64,000 nucleotides of DNA from Streptomyces cupreus (GCF_014257025.1 NZ_JACMSF010000021.1:60952-124951); one strand, 5' to 3'. Shown: positions 43,751 to 51,989, counted from the stretch's first letter. The notes: generated from the letters alone by a model not told the origin. Program-made: numbers and translations.

Positions 43751-45250
43751 ATGAGCCCGACTCTCCGCTCCGCCACGGACGTTGCCGCAGGCGGGAAGAC
43801 CCGCGCCGTCATCTACGTGAGAATCTCCCAGGACCGCACCGGCGCCGGCCTCGGCGTGGACCGGCAGCGCGAGGACTGCGAGGCCCTCGCCGAACGGATG
43901 GGCTGGGACGTCGTCGAGGTGTACACCGACAACGACGTGTCCGCCTTCTCCGGGAAGCTCCGCAAGGGCTACCGGCGGATGCTTGCCGACCTCGAAGACG
44001 GCAAGGCGACCATCGTCATCGTCTGGCACACCGACCGACTTCACCGCTCCCCGCTGGAGCTGGAGCACTACATCAACCTGTGCGAGAAGCGCGGCGTCAG
44101 CACCCATACCGTGCAGGCCGGAGAACTCGACCTCGCCTCTGTCACAGGCAGGATGCTCGCCAGGCAGCTCGGACTCATCGCCCGGTACGAGTCCGAGCAC
44201 AAGGGCGAGCGCGTCGCCCGTGCCCGCCGCCAGAAGGCCCTGAAGGGCGAGTGGATGGGCGGCATCCGGCCGTTCGGGTGGGGCCTGCCCACTGGGGAGA
44301 AACGCACCAAGGTCGACCGGAAGACCGGCGAAGAGGTCGAGGTCGACGAGCTCGACATGCTCAAGGCCGTCCCCGAGGAGGCCGAGGCACTGCGGTTCTG
44401 GACGGACGAGATCCTGTCCGGCGGGTCGATCCGGTCACTGGTGAAGTGGTGCCACGACAAGGGCGTGACCACCACCCGGGGCAATCCGATGACACACACC
44501 GACATGCGGGACATGCTGCTGCGCCCCAGGAACGCCGGAATCGCCGTCTATCGGGGCAAGGAGGTAGGGCGTGGACAGTGGGACCCCATCGTCGACGAGG
44601 CGAAGTACAGGGCCGTCGTAGCCATCCTCAAGGACCCGGCCCGTAAGACCGCCCGGGGCACCACCCCGCGGTGGCTGGGATCGATCCTGTTCCGGTGCGG
44701 GCGCGGGGAGTGCCCGCACTTCGTGTACGTCACCCAGTCCGGCGGTCGCTCTTATCCGTCGTACCGGTGCCAGACGGGGCACGGCGGCGGACGGCGTGCG
44801 GAGATCGTCGACCAGTACGTCGAGGACACGATCGTCGAGCGGCTGTCACGGGATGACGCGCACGAGCTGCTGGAGCCAGCGCCGGACGGCGTGGACGTGG
44901 CCGCGCTCCAGGCTGAAGCCGAGGAGATCCGGACGCGTCTGCGGAATCTCGCGGGCAAGTACGGCGCCGGCGAGATCGACGACATGCAGTTCGGCGTGGG
45001 CTCGGACACGGCCCGCGCGCAGTTGGAGGGGGTCACGCGACAGCTGGCGCGCGCGGCGACCCGGGACCCGCTGGTGGGCCTGGTGGGGGCGCCAGATGTA
45101 CGGAAGGCGTGGAAGGCGCTGGAGCTGGAGCGGCAGCGGACGGTGCTGCGGTCGCTGGTCGAGGTGACACTTAAGACGCCGCGGCCGGGGCGGATGCCGG
45201 ACGGCGGGTACTTCGACTACGACGCGGTGCAATTCGGGTGGAAGCGATAG
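43751..45250 (+). CDS. int: Large serine integrase
   Basis: 499 residues. The resolvase domain has catalytic S26 in VIYVRISQDRTGAGLGVDRQ; downstream are HTDRLHRSPLELEHYI and ARYESEHKGERVARAR. The recombinase domain (PFGWGLPTGEKR, then GNPMTHTDMRDMLLRPRNAG) is followed by a zinc ribbon near residue 315 (FRCGRGECPHF ... YRCQTGH) and a coiled-coil segment (LQAEAEEIRTRLRNLAGKYG). It catalyses attP x attB recombination. It is the first prophage gene, next to attL, and converges with the repressor gene with a 7-bp gap. The accessory excision factor is unidentified. Confidence 0.96.
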   Translation: MSPTLRSATDVAAGGKTRAVIYVRISQDRTGAGLGVDRQREDCEALAERMGWDVVEVYTDNDVSAFSGKLRKGYRRMLADLEDGKATIVIVWHTDRLHRSPLELEHYINLCEKRGVSTHTVQAGELDLASVTGRMLARQLGLIARYESEHKGERVARARRQKALKGEWMGGIRPFGWGLPTGEKRTKVDRKTGEEVEVDELDMLKAVPEEAEALRFWTDEILSGGSIRSLVKWCHDKGVTTTRGNPMTHTDMRDMLLRPRNAGIAVYRGKEVGRGQWDPIVDEAKYRAVVAILKDPARKTARGTTPRWLGSILFRCGRGECPHFVYVTQSGGRSYPSYRCQTGHGGGRRAEIVDQYVEDTIVERLSRDDAHELLEPAPDGVDVAALQAEAEEIRTRLRNLAGKYGAGEIDDMQFGVGSDTARAQLEGVTRQLARAATRDPLVGLVGAPDVRKAWKALELERQRTVLRSLVEVTLKTPRPGRMPDGGYFDYDAVQFGWKR

Positions 45251-45257
45251 GCCAGCC

Positions 45258-46073
45258 TCAGAAAGGAGGCTCTTCATCCCACGCCGATTTTCCAGGTGGC
45301 TGCTTCCCCCACTCAGAGGCGTCGCCCTCCTGCCCCTCTCCCGCATCCCCAAGTTGCTCAATCAGTACTTGTACCGTGCTTTCGGCAGTGAGCCGGACAA
45401 TCGCGTGTAGCTGCTCACGGGTCAGCCGACTGGCAGCTTCCTTAGCTTTCTTCGTTTCCTCTTCCCTCTGCATATCTTCGACTGCCGCGTCGTCCGGTTC
45501 GTCGAGCGGATCGCCGAAACGGTAACCGGGCGGGAAGACCGTCCCCGGGGGGAGCATGTCGGGTTCCAGGAACACCGGCGCATGCCAGTCCACCTTCAGA
45601 TACTTCAGGGCGGCAGCATGCGCCCGCACGAAGAACTCAGATCCGCCCTCGGTCGCCATACGGTCCATTAGGACGCGACTCAGGAGTAGCGGGACGCCCG
45701 CGATATAGGCGCCACCACCGCCCCGATCTTCGGGCTGAGCCATGGCAATGGCCCTGTTCCCTTCCTCCATAGGGAGAAGGAAGTAGGCGATTGGCGTGTC
45801 GAAAATGACAGACAATGCCAGAAGCTCGTCGGCGTCAAACTTCCGAGGGCGACCACCCTGCCAAGACCGCTCCGCAGCGCTGATCGACGCCTTCGACCAA
45901 GACCGGCCCGTATATTTCTCCAGCCGGTCGGCGACCTGTTGTTGAGTCCAACCTCTGGCGCGGCGCGCCCTGGTCATGTTGTAGGCGACCAATTGATTAA
46001 CGGTTGGCGCCTCCTGCGGGGATAGTTCGCGCAGGTCAATCGGCTCGCCGGGGGTCGAGTCGTCGTTGTCCAT
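45258..46073 (-). CDS. XRE family phage repressor (immunity type)
   Basis: 271 residues. The helix-turn-helix lies at about 28-95 (NMTRARRARGWTQQQVADRL and WSKASISAAERSW). A central region (FDTPIAYFLLPMEE, VPLLLSRVLMDRMA) and a charged C-terminal helix (QREEETKKAKEAASRLTREQ) follow; no RecA-type autoprotease Ser/Lys dyad is obvious. It is the only minus-strand prophage gene and is divergent from a small Cro-like gene. Position and domain suggest the lysogeny repressor. Its promoter predicts a leaderless transcript starting at the ATG. Confidence 0.85.
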   Translation of the reverse strand: MDNDDSTPGEPIDLRELSPQEAPTVNQLVAYNMTRARRARGWTQQQVADRLEKYTGRSWSKASISAAERSWQGGRPRKFDADELLALSVIFDTPIAYFLLPMEEGNRAIAMAQPEDRGGGGAYIAGVPLLLSRVLMDRMATEGGSEFFVRAHAAALKYLKVDWHAPVFLEPDMLPPGTVFPPGYRFGDPLDEPDDAAVEDMQREEETKKAKEAASRLTREQLHAIVRLTAESTVQVLIEQLGDAGEGQEGDASEWGKQPPGKSAWDEEPPF

Positions 46074-46079
46074 GGGCCA

Positions 46080-46108
46080 ACTGTAGACCGGCGGTCAACG
46101 AGGAGCAA
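46080..46108 (-). promoter_or_regulatory. Leaderless promoter of the repressor gene
   Basis: Minus strand -35 TTGCTC (46108-46103), 17-nt spacer, -10 TACAGT (46085-46080). The repressor ATG at 46073 lies 6 nt after the -10, where transcription would start. A GTCAACG site lies in the spacer. Confidence 0.7.
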
Positions 46109-46160
46109 CATCTTGTCGGATGCGCGTTGACTCTGCTACTTCAGTGACCTACAGTCAACG
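46094..46160. promoter_or_regulatory. Three operator-like GTCAACG sites
   Basis: Copies at 46094-46100, 46125-46131 (inverted) and 46154-46160, spaced 31 and 29 bp, about three helical turns. They cover the repressor promoter spacer and both the -35 and -10 of the opposing promoter. Confidence 0.7.
46127..46155 (+). promoter_or_regulatory. Leaderless early (Cro-like gene) promoter
   Basis: -35 TTGACT (46127-46132), 17-nt spacer, -10 TACAGT (46150-46155), ATG at 46163. This is an almost ideal housekeeping-sigma promoter with transcription expected at the start codon. Confidence 0.75.
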
Positions 46161-46162
46161 AC

Positions 46163-46399
46163 ATGCAGACGGATCAACCGCCTCAGTTGACTCCCTCGCT
46201 GCGCGTTGCACGTGAAGCCAAGGGTTTGTCGCTGCGGGCCGCAGCACAGTTGTCCGGGATTGACCCGGGCCACCTCTCGAAGGTGGAGCGCGGCGAAAAG
46301 CAGCTCTCCATCGAAGCCCTCTACCGGCTGGCTCTGGTCGTCGACCTCGACGAACTCGCCAGTCACCTCAAGCCACTCCTGCCAAAGGCTGTCGCATGA
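46163..46399 (+). CDS. Small XRE/Cro-like regulator
   Basis: 78 residues, essentially one helix-turn-helix domain (LRVAREAKGLSLRAAAQLSG, then HLSKVERGEKQLSIEALYRLA). It is divergent from the repressor and is the first gene of the early run, so it could act as Cro or as an excision regulator. There is no ribosome site before the ATG, consistent with a leaderless message. Confidence 0.85.
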   Translation: MQTDQPPQLTPSLRVAREAKGLSLRAAAQLSGIDPGHLSKVERGEKQLSIEALYRLALVVDLDELASHLKPLLPKAVA

Positions 46400-46515
46400 C
46401 CGCCAAAACCAGCGCCGCTCCGACGTACCAGGCCGGAGCGTCCGCCGGAAACGACGAAGCGGCCGGGTACCAGCCGGCCGCCTCTGTCGAGCAAATCCAC
46501 GAACCCACGCAATGA
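46396..46515 (+). CDS. Very small coupled early protein
   Basis: 39 residues, start MTAKTSAAPTYQAGASAGND. ATGA overlaps link it to the genes on both sides, which is the main evidence that it is translated. No domain is recognised; composition is Ala/Gly/Glu-rich. Confidence 0.5.
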   Translation: MTAKTSAAPTYQAGASAGNDEAAGYQPAASVEQIHEPTQ

Positions 46516-46805
46516 GATCGGAAGACAGCTCTATGCACAGCATCGCACAGGCGTCAACGGCGACGCCCAACCCGAGTGGCCAGCGCAGCGACACCGAGAC
46601 CTTCGAAGCCCTCGCCGTCGAACACAACCTGACCGTCGAGGAGTGGGACACCACCGACCTCGCCGAAGACCTCCGCGACAAGTTCCTCGCCCTCTACATC
46701 GAGAGCCGCGACCGGAAGACCATCGCCGTTCCCCTCGGCCAGGACCCCGCGCACCGGCTCGCCGCCGTCCGCGCCGTCCTCGCCCACCTGGAGGTGACGG
46801 CATGA
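46512..46805 (+). CDS. Hypothetical early phage protein
   Basis: 97 residues. ATG 46512 overlaps the previous stop as ATGA. The C-terminal half (EHNLTVEEWDTTDLAEDLRDKFL then IESRDRKTIAVPLGQDPAHR) looks folded and acidic. No family is recognised. Confidence 0.7.
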   Translation: MRSEDSSMHSIAQASTATPNPSGQRSDTETFEALAVEHNLTVEEWDTTDLAEDLRDKFLALYIESRDRKTIAVPLGQDPAHRLAAVRAVLAHLEVTA

Positions 46806-47188
46806 CGACGACCCTGGACGCGCCCCTCAACGGCGCCGCGCTGTACATCGCGACCGCCGCCTACAACGAGGCCCTCACCAGGCCCCACCCGGCCGCCACG
46901 CTCGACGACATGTGCGACGCCCTGGCCGTGATCATGCCGAGCCTCCTCAACGTCGTAAAGGCCAAGGGCGGCGCCGAGTACGCCGAGGCATTGCAGGCCG
47001 CCGTCGCCGACCGGCTGTGGGCCTTCACCGCCATCGAGCACAGCCGCATCGAGGCGGGAGAGGGCTACGGCTACCTCTTCGACCTCCTGGCCGACAGCCT
47101 CAAGGGCGGCGCCGACCCTCACATGGTCAGGACGACCGCGCTCGACGCACCCGGAAAGATCCGCGCGCTTGCCAAGGCTGCCGCGTGA
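46802..47188 (+). CDS. Hypothetical early phage protein
   Basis: 128 residues, predicted helical (AALYIATAAYNEALTRPHPA, CDALAVIMPSLLNVVKAKGG). ATGA overlap with the preceding gene and GTGA overlap with the next. Function unknown. Confidence 0.75.
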   Translation: MTTTLDAPLNGAALYIATAAYNEALTRPHPAATLDDMCDALAVIMPSLLNVVKAKGGAEYAEALQAAVADRLWAFTAIEHSRIEAGEGYGYLFDLLADSLKGGADPHMVRTTALDAPGKIRALAKAAA

Positions 47189-47496
47189 GTGCCGCGACCA
47201 CCGCCGCGGCCGGAGACACCTCCGGCCGCCCGGCCCGCACCGAGCGCAGGGAACACTCCGCCGATTCCGTGTTGCCCTTGACCACAGGCGCGGCGCCTAA
47301 AGGATCGAAGGAGGATTCCGTGGCCTCTCCGCACCGTTCGGCCCGACCCGTGCGCTTCGAGGATGCCGCGCGGAACGCCGCTTACTGGGCGCGCATCGAC
47401 CGCATCGTCGACAAGGCGCCGCCCCTCACCGACGACCAACGCGCCTGCATCCGCGCCGCGTTCCATCAGCCCGAGGCGCGGAGGGCAGCAGCATGA
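47185..47496 (+). CDS. Hypothetical early phage protein
   Basis: 103 residues from GTG 47185 in a GTGA overlap. The first 50 residues are low-complexity; the C-terminus (RFEDAARNAAYWARIDRIVD, then PPLTDDQRACIRAAFHQPEA) resembles a short helical motif common in Streptomyces phage and plasmid proteins. A GTG at 47321 with AAGGAGG upstream may be the true start of a shorter form. Confidence 0.6.
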   Translation: MSAATTAAAGDTSGRPARTERREHSADSVLPLTTGAAPKGSKEDSVASPHRSARPVRFEDAARNAAYWARIDRIVDKAPPLTDDQRACIRAAFHQPEARRAAA

Positions 47497-47807
47497 ACAC
47501 CCCGCTCGACACGTTCCTGTCCGACCAGGCCCTGGCCACCGCGCGGACCGCAGCCGCCGACCCGAGCACCGTTCCCGTCGCGGTCACCGCCGCCAACGGC
47601 GAGCAGTGCACCTGGTGCGACTGCCCCGATGGGCCCAACTCCCCGCACAACAAGCCCGGCTACGTCTGCGGCGGCTGCCCGGCCACCGCCAAGTACGTCG
47701 TCAGCACCTTCACCGGACCCAACCTCCGGTACGACTTCCCGGCCTGCGACCGGCACCACACCGACATCCTCGCGTCCATCGCACAGATCGTGGGAGGCAC
47801 CCGATGA
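47493..47807 (+). CDS. Hypothetical cysteine-rich early protein
   Basis: 104 residues. A cluster CTWCDCPDGPNSPHNKPGYV then CGGCP suggests a zinc-binding module, followed by CDRHH. ATGA couplings on both sides. Function unknown. Confidence 0.7.
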   Translation: MNTPLDTFLSDQALATARTAAADPSTVPVAVTAANGEQCTWCDCPDGPNSPHNKPGYVCGGCPATAKYVVSTFTGPNLRYDFPACDRHHTDILASIAQIVGGTR

Positions 47808-48073
47808 CCGACCGTGCACCTGGGCGGTGGCCCGTCGACCAGCCCGTCGCCCTCGACGAGGGGGTCCATAGCGTGGACACCCCTGACGCTGACGAGCTGT
47901 ACGTGCAGCGTGCCGCCGAGAAGGCCCTCCACGAGATGGTGCTCGACTCCATCCGGCACGACCTGGAGCAGCAGCCCAGCCCGCTCACGGTCCTCACCGC
48001 CGCCCGCAACTGGTGCACGCGAATCACCGCGGCCGCCGAGGAAATCGCCCGCGAGAAGCGCAAGGCCGCCTAA
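47804..48073 (+). CDS. Hypothetical early phage protein
   Basis: 89 residues, mainly one long amphipathic helix region (ELYVQRAAEKALHEMVLDSI, WCTRITAAAEEIAREKRK). ATGA overlap with the previous gene; it is the last gene before the hairpin at 48078-48116. Function unknown. Confidence 0.68.
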   Translation: MTDRAPGRWPVDQPVALDEGVHSVDTPDADELYVQRAAEKALHEMVLDSIRHDLEQQPSPLTVLTAARNWCTRITAAAEEIAREKRKAA

Positions 48074-48077
48074 GCCG

Positions 48078-48116
48078 CTGGCCGGGCGCCGTCGTCCCCC
48101 CGCCGCGCCCGGCCAG
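48078..48116 (+). terminator. Intergenic hairpin, early operon end
   Basis: CTGGCCGGGCGC (48078-48089) pairs with GCGCCCGGCCAG (48105-48116). It begins 4 nt after a stop codon and belongs to the same hairpin family as 51179 and 51894. Confidence 0.7.
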
Positions 48117-48161
48117 CACCACACGAACCACCTGATCCAGCTCGCAGAAGAGAGCACGTTC

Positions 48162-49019
48162 GTGACCCACGAAATCGCCTTCAACCGGCTCGCGGATCTT
48201 CTCCGCGACCGTGGCGAGCCCACGCGCTACACCGGCGGCAAGCTCCGCACGCGCGGCATCTGCCACGGAGGCGACGCCAAGGACACCGTCGCCATCACCC
48301 GCATCTCCAACGGCGTCGCCGTGTACTGCCACAAGTGTCAGGGCAACACCGACTTCCTGGCCGAGATCGGGTGGACTCTGGCCGACCTGCACGACGAACC
48401 CCTCGAGCGGTCGCGTGACCGGCCGGCCGACGACGCGTGGATGCCGTGCCGGGACCGCGGCCACAAGCGGGTCGCGCAGTACGTTTACCGCGACGAGAAG
48501 GGGGCCGTCGTCCACGGTGTCACTCGTTGCGACGCCAAGGACTTCTGGCAGTGGCGGCCCGACGCGACCGCCAAGTCCGGGCGCCGTTGGAGCCTCAACG
48601 ACCAGCAGGGCAACCGACTCGTGCCCCTCGTGCCGTACCGGCTGCCTGAGCTGCTCGCCGCCAAGCAGGCCGACCGCGTCATCTGGATCGCCGAAGGCGA
48701 GAAGGACGTGCACGCGCTCGTCGACCACGGGCTCGCTGCTACCTGCAACGCGGGCGGCAGCGGCAAGTGGACCGCCGAGCACGCCCACTACCTGGACGGC
48801 GCCGACGTCACCATCGTCGCCGACCGCGACGCCAAGGGGCGCGAGCACGCGCTCGCCGTCGTCGAGTCGCTCCGCCGCCTGGCGCACACGGTGTACGTCG
48901 TCCAGGCCAAGACCGGCAAGGACGCCGCCGACCACTTCGCCGTCGGCCACACCGACTCCGAGTTCGTTCAGGTGTGGGCGCCCCTCCCGCACCCGCAGGA
49001 CCCGGCGGTAACCGCATGA
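48162..49019 (+). CDS. Phage primase-like protein with zinc and Toprim domains
   Basis: 285 residues. A CHC2-like zinc module lies near 34-58 (GICHGG ... YCHKCQG). The Toprim core has the glutamate in IWIAEGEKDVHALV near 178 and the DxD in IVADRDAKG near 220. It lacks the RNA polymerase basic region of full DnaG, so it may be a compact primase or a helicase-coupled subunit. GTG 48162 has GAAGAGAG upstream. ATGA overlap with the following ATPase suggests the two act together in element replication. Confidence 0.88.
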   Translation: MTHEIAFNRLADLLRDRGEPTRYTGGKLRTRGICHGGDAKDTVAITRISNGVAVYCHKCQGNTDFLAEIGWTLADLHDEPLERSRDRPADDAWMPCRDRGHKRVAQYVYRDEKGAVVHGVTRCDAKDFWQWRPDATAKSGRRWSLNDQQGNRLVPLVPYRLPELLAAKQADRVIWIAEGEKDVHALVDHGLAATCNAGGSGKWTAEHAHYLDGADVTIVADRDAKGREHALAVVESLRRLAHTVYVVQAKTGKDAADHFAVGHTDSEFVQVWAPLPHPQDPAVTA

Positions 49020-50140
49020 CGACCGCGCCCACCTGGGCACCGGACATCGGCACGGACACCACACATGAGCCAGAGCAGGGCACCGCTGGGCAATCCTCCG
49101 AGGAACACTTCGAAGCCCGCCTCAAGGCGATGGAAGCCGAACTGCTCGGCACCGAGGACCTCGACAACATCCCCGCCCTCGAACCGATCATCGACGACGT
49201 TCTCTTCCGGGACACCATCGCGCGGATCTACGGAGCGTCCGGCACCTTCAAGTCCTTCATGACCCTGGACATGGCCGGATGTGTCGGCACTGGCACCCCC
49301 TGGCACGGCCAGCCCGTACAGCAGGGGATCGTCGTCTACCTGGTAGCGGAGGGCGTGAAGGGCATCCGTAAGCGCGTGCGCGCCTGGGAGCAGCATCACG
49401 GCCGCAAGATGACCGGCGTCAAGTTCCTGCCCCGCCCCGTACAGGCGATGGACCTTGAGTGGCTCGTCCTCGTCGAGTTGTGCCGTCGGCTACAGCCGGC
49501 GCTCGTCGTCATCGACACCCAGGCCCGCGTCACGGTCGGCATCGAGGAGAACTCCAACACCGAGATGGGTCGCGTCGTCGACCGCATGGAACAGCTTCGA
49601 GGCGCATGCGGTGCCTGCATCCTCCTCGTCCACCACACCGGCCACGACGGCGACCGCGGCCGAGGAGCCACCGCCGTCAAGGGCGCACTGCAGACCGAGA
49701 TCGGAGTAGAGCGCAAGGGCAAGGGCCTGTGCGACAGCCAGGTCACCCTGAAGACCGGCAAACAGAAGGACGACGAGGAACTCGGCGACATCGTCTTCGG
49801 CCTCCACCAAGTGCTGCTGGACGGCGAAGCGAAGGAGGACGGAAGCCCCGTCACCTCCGTCGTGCTCGTGCCTCTGGACCCGGCAGGGCAACCCCAGGCG
49901 CGCACCGGATACCAGGGCCGGGTGGAGGAAGTGTCGGCCGCGCTGGACGCCGCCAACGTGCCGTCCGGCTACGGCCGCGACCGCCTCCGTACCGAGTGCA
50001 GCCGGCTCGGAATCAAGGCGGAGAACAGCCTCCTGTCCGACGTCGCAAAGCATCGCCGGAACCAGACGAACCAGACGAATCACCTGTCCGCAAACCTGTC
50101 CGCAGCCCCTCCGGAGACAGGACAGGAGGAATGGGACTAA
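49016..50140 (+). CDS. RecA-fold (RepA/DnaB-like) replicative ATPase
   Basis: 374 residues. Walker A is YGASGTFKSFM near 71-81, with serine after the lysine. The Walker B strand is ALVVIDTQARV near 162-172, and LLVHHTGHDGDRGRGATA is the sensor loop of RepA-like hexameric helicases. A C-terminal winged-helix-like segment follows. It is coupled to the primase gene. The last 60 bp of the gene already contain two CCTGTCCG repeats of the downstream array, so it may bind its own origin. Confidence 0.88.
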   Translation: MTTAPTWAPDIGTDTTHEPEQGTAGQSSEEHFEARLKAMEAELLGTEDLDNIPALEPIIDDVLFRDTIARIYGASGTFKSFMTLDMAGCVGTGTPWHGQPVQQGIVVYLVAEGVKGIRKRVRAWEQHHGRKMTGVKFLPRPVQAMDLEWLVLVELCRRLQPALVVIDTQARVTVGIEENSNTEMGRVVDRMEQLRGACGACILLVHHTGHDGDRGRGATAVKGALQTEIGVERKGKGLCDSQVTLKTGKQKDDEELGDIVFGLHQVLLDGEAKEDGSPVTSVVLVPLDPAGQPQARTGYQGRVEEVSAALDAANVPSGYGRDRLRTECSRLGIKAENSLLSDVAKHRRNQTNQTNHLSANLSAAPPETGQEEWD

Positions 50141-50285
50141 ACGCCTGTCCGCACTTTGCGGACAGGTCAGAGAGAAAACCCAGGTCAGACCTGTCCCGGA
50201 CAGATAACGGACAGGTGCGGACAGGGCAGTTCGGACGACCTGTCCGCTCCGCTCCCCTCCTTTAGGGAGCGGACAGGTCGGACAG
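50083..50285. repeat. Iteron-like array of CCTGTCCG/CGGACAGG
   Basis: Eight exact copies: 50083, 50095, 50144, 50239 (CCTGTCCG) and 50159, 50208, 50218, 50270 (CGGACAGG), plus partial copies near 50190-50203 and 50279. Two pairs form hairpins: 50144-50166 (10-bp stem, 3-nt loop) and about 50238-50278. The array sits between the helicase gene and the next gene; it is a candidate replication origin or replication-protein binding region. Confidence 0.8.
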
Positions 50286-50327
50286 CCGAACAACCCCACC
50301 ACCCACAACAGCCCCTCAGGAGCACCC

Positions 50328-51176
50328 GTGCCGAAGCAGCTCACCACCCAGAACGCCACCATCACCACAGCCGCCGTCGAGATGAAGACCCTCACCGTCA
50401 GCGGCAAGCAAGTCACCCTCGCCGTGTTCCGGCAGCTCATCAAGGAGCCCCTCGTCGCCGACGACGGCACCCTCAACGGCAGCCCCTGGGGCACGGTCAA
50501 CTACCACCCCGACAAGTGCGAGGCGGAGACCGCCCACTGGCACATCGTCTGGCAGAAGGGCACCGAACTCCGCAGGGCCTACGTGAACGTCGCCCCGAAG
50601 TTCGATTACATCGCGCCCGCCGGCCACTACCAGCCACGCTCTCGCTGGTACACCAGCACGGCCGCCAATCAGTACCTGACCGCCCTTGTCTACATGGGAC
50701 TCAAGGCAGGCGATGACCCGCTCCTCGCCCCGCGCCCTCGCCGCTCCTACGGCCACCCGGACGAGACGGACACCTATCTGGCGGAGCTCGAACTGCCGGC
50801 GGAGCTGTCCAGGGCCGAGACCTTCCCGGTACTGGCCACCGTGGCGAAGGCCGCTACCGATGCCGCCGACCTGTCGGCCAGCTACCGCGCCGCCCAGGCA
50901 GTAGTCGACCGGGGGCTCAGTGAGTACGAGAGCACTACCTCGCCCGACTGGCGGGCGAAGGCCATTGCGCAGCGCCAAGAGACCGCCCAGCACTACCGCC
51001 AGAAGTACGACGAGGCCATGGCTGCCCTGCGCGTCCTGATCGAAAGGCGCGGCGGCTTCGACGCAATTAGCGACACCTACGCCGCGGAGATCGATGCGGA
51101 AGAAGGCCGTCGGCAGCGGCACCGAGATGCGCGCGCCACCCTCGCGGAACTTCCCCAACTGTTCATCGCGGTCTGA
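50328..51176 (+). CDS. Hypothetical phage protein
   Basis: 282 residues from GTG 50328 with AGGAG upstream. The first 130 residues are compact and mixed (VTLAVFRQLIKEPLVADDG, SPWGTVNYHPDKC, HWHIVWQKGTELRRAYVN); the rest is helical (AKAIAQRQETAQHYRQKYDE). The family is common in Streptomyces elements but I cannot name a function. It follows the iteron array. Confidence 0.75.
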   Translation: MPKQLTTQNATITTAAVEMKTLTVSGKQVTLAVFRQLIKEPLVADDGTLNGSPWGTVNYHPDKCEAETAHWHIVWQKGTELRRAYVNVAPKFDYIAPAGHYQPRSRWYTSTAANQYLTALVYMGLKAGDDPLLAPRPRRSYGHPDETDTYLAELELPAELSRAETFPVLATVAKAATDAADLSASYRAAQAVVDRGLSEYESTTSPDWRAKAIAQRQETAQHYRQKYDEAMAALRVLIERRGGFDAISDTYAAEIDAEEGRRQRHRDARATLAELPQLFIAV

Positions 51177-51178
51177 CC

Positions 51179-51207
51179 GGCCGGGCCTGTCGCTATCAGG
51201 CCCGGCC
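51179..51207 (+). terminator. Intergenic hairpin
   Basis: GGCCGGGCCTG (51179-51189) pairs with CAGGCCCGGCC (51197-51207) across a 7-nt loop, directly after a stop codon. Confidence 0.7.
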
Positions 51208-51240
51208 ACCAGGCCAGCACACCACACGAAGGGGCTTGCC

Positions 51241-51486
51241 GTGAACGTCAACGACGTCGTCGCCGAGAAGATCGCCGCCGCCCGGGCCAGGGCCGAGGCG
51301 GCCAAGCGCCGGCGCGCAGCGTTCGCCGCCAACCGGCAGCGCGGCCTCGCCCTCCGGCACGCCGCCCGCCTCCGCAACCAGGCTTCCGCCCGCACGACGG
51401 ACGGAACTGCGACCGAGTCCGACTCGGCCGCAACCGCTGCGGTGGAGTCCGCCTCCACCGCAAACACCACCGAGGAGAACCCGTGA
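51241..51486 (+). CDS. Small basic hypothetical protein
   Basis: 81 residues from GTG 51241 (AAGGGG upstream). The N-terminal 55 residues are a basic helix (EKIAAARARAEAAKRRRAAF) and the C-terminus is Ser/Thr/Ala-rich. GTGA overlap with the next gene. Possibly nucleic-acid binding, by charge only. Confidence 0.65.
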   Translation: MNVNDVVAEKIAAARARAEAAKRRRAAFAANRQRGLALRHAARLRNQASARTTDGTATESDSAATAAVESASTANTTEENP

Positions 51487-51881
51487 CCACGACCAAGACC
51501 CTCGCTCAGCTCGCCGAAGAGATGGACGGCACGCAGCCGGATGCCGTCCTGATCACCGAGGACAGCCGCATGGTCGACGTCAACCTGCCCGCCAACCCCG
51601 AGCACTTCGCCGAGTACGCCGCCGCCGTCCTGCGCTGCGACCTCGTCGAGCACGTGAAGATCGCGCCCGGCCTGCACCTCTGGATGGACGAAGAGGGCCT
51701 CGGCGAGCGACCGCGCAACGCGTTCATCACCTGGTTCACCCAGAACCACCCCGACAGCAGCGAACTGATCGTCCACGGACCGGTGCTCGTCACCGGCCAT
51801 CACGGCGACCAGGTGGCACCACTGGAGGGAGCCGACTACCTCCATCTCGCCCTGGCATACGGGCCGCTCTCGACCGCCTGA
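51483..51881 (+). CDS. Hypothetical phage protein
   Basis: 132 residues from a GTG overlapping the previous stop. It looks like a compact acidic domain (DAVLITEDSRMVDVNLPANP, GERPRNAFITWFTQNHPDSS, LVTGHHGDQVAPLEGADY). Function unknown. Confidence 0.72.
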   Translation: MTTTKTLAQLAEEMDGTQPDAVLITEDSRMVDVNLPANPEHFAEYAAAVLRCDLVEHVKIAPGLHLWMDEEGLGERPRNAFITWFTQNHPDSSELIVHGPVLVTGHHGDQVAPLEGADYLHLALAYGPLSTA

Positions 51882-51893
51882 ACCGCATACCAC

Positions 51894-51922
51894 GGCCGGG
51901 CCCGCGGATATCGGGCCCGGCC
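51894..51922 (+). terminator. Intergenic hairpin
   Basis: GGCCGGGCCC (51894-51903) pairs with GGGCCCGGCC (51913-51922) across a 9-nt loop. Confidence 0.7.
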
Positions 51923-51940
51923 ACCCGCCCAGCATCCCGC

Positions 51941-51967
51941 GACTGAACTCCTTCAGGAAGTTCAGTC
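51941..51967 (+). other. Second hairpin in the SSB leader
   Basis: GACTGAACT (51941-51949) pairs with AGTTCAGTC (51959-51967). It ends 22 nt before the ssb start and could act as an operator, an RNA processing site or part of the terminator. Confidence 0.5.
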
Positions 51968-51989
51968 GCCCACCCCGAAGGAGCCCGCC

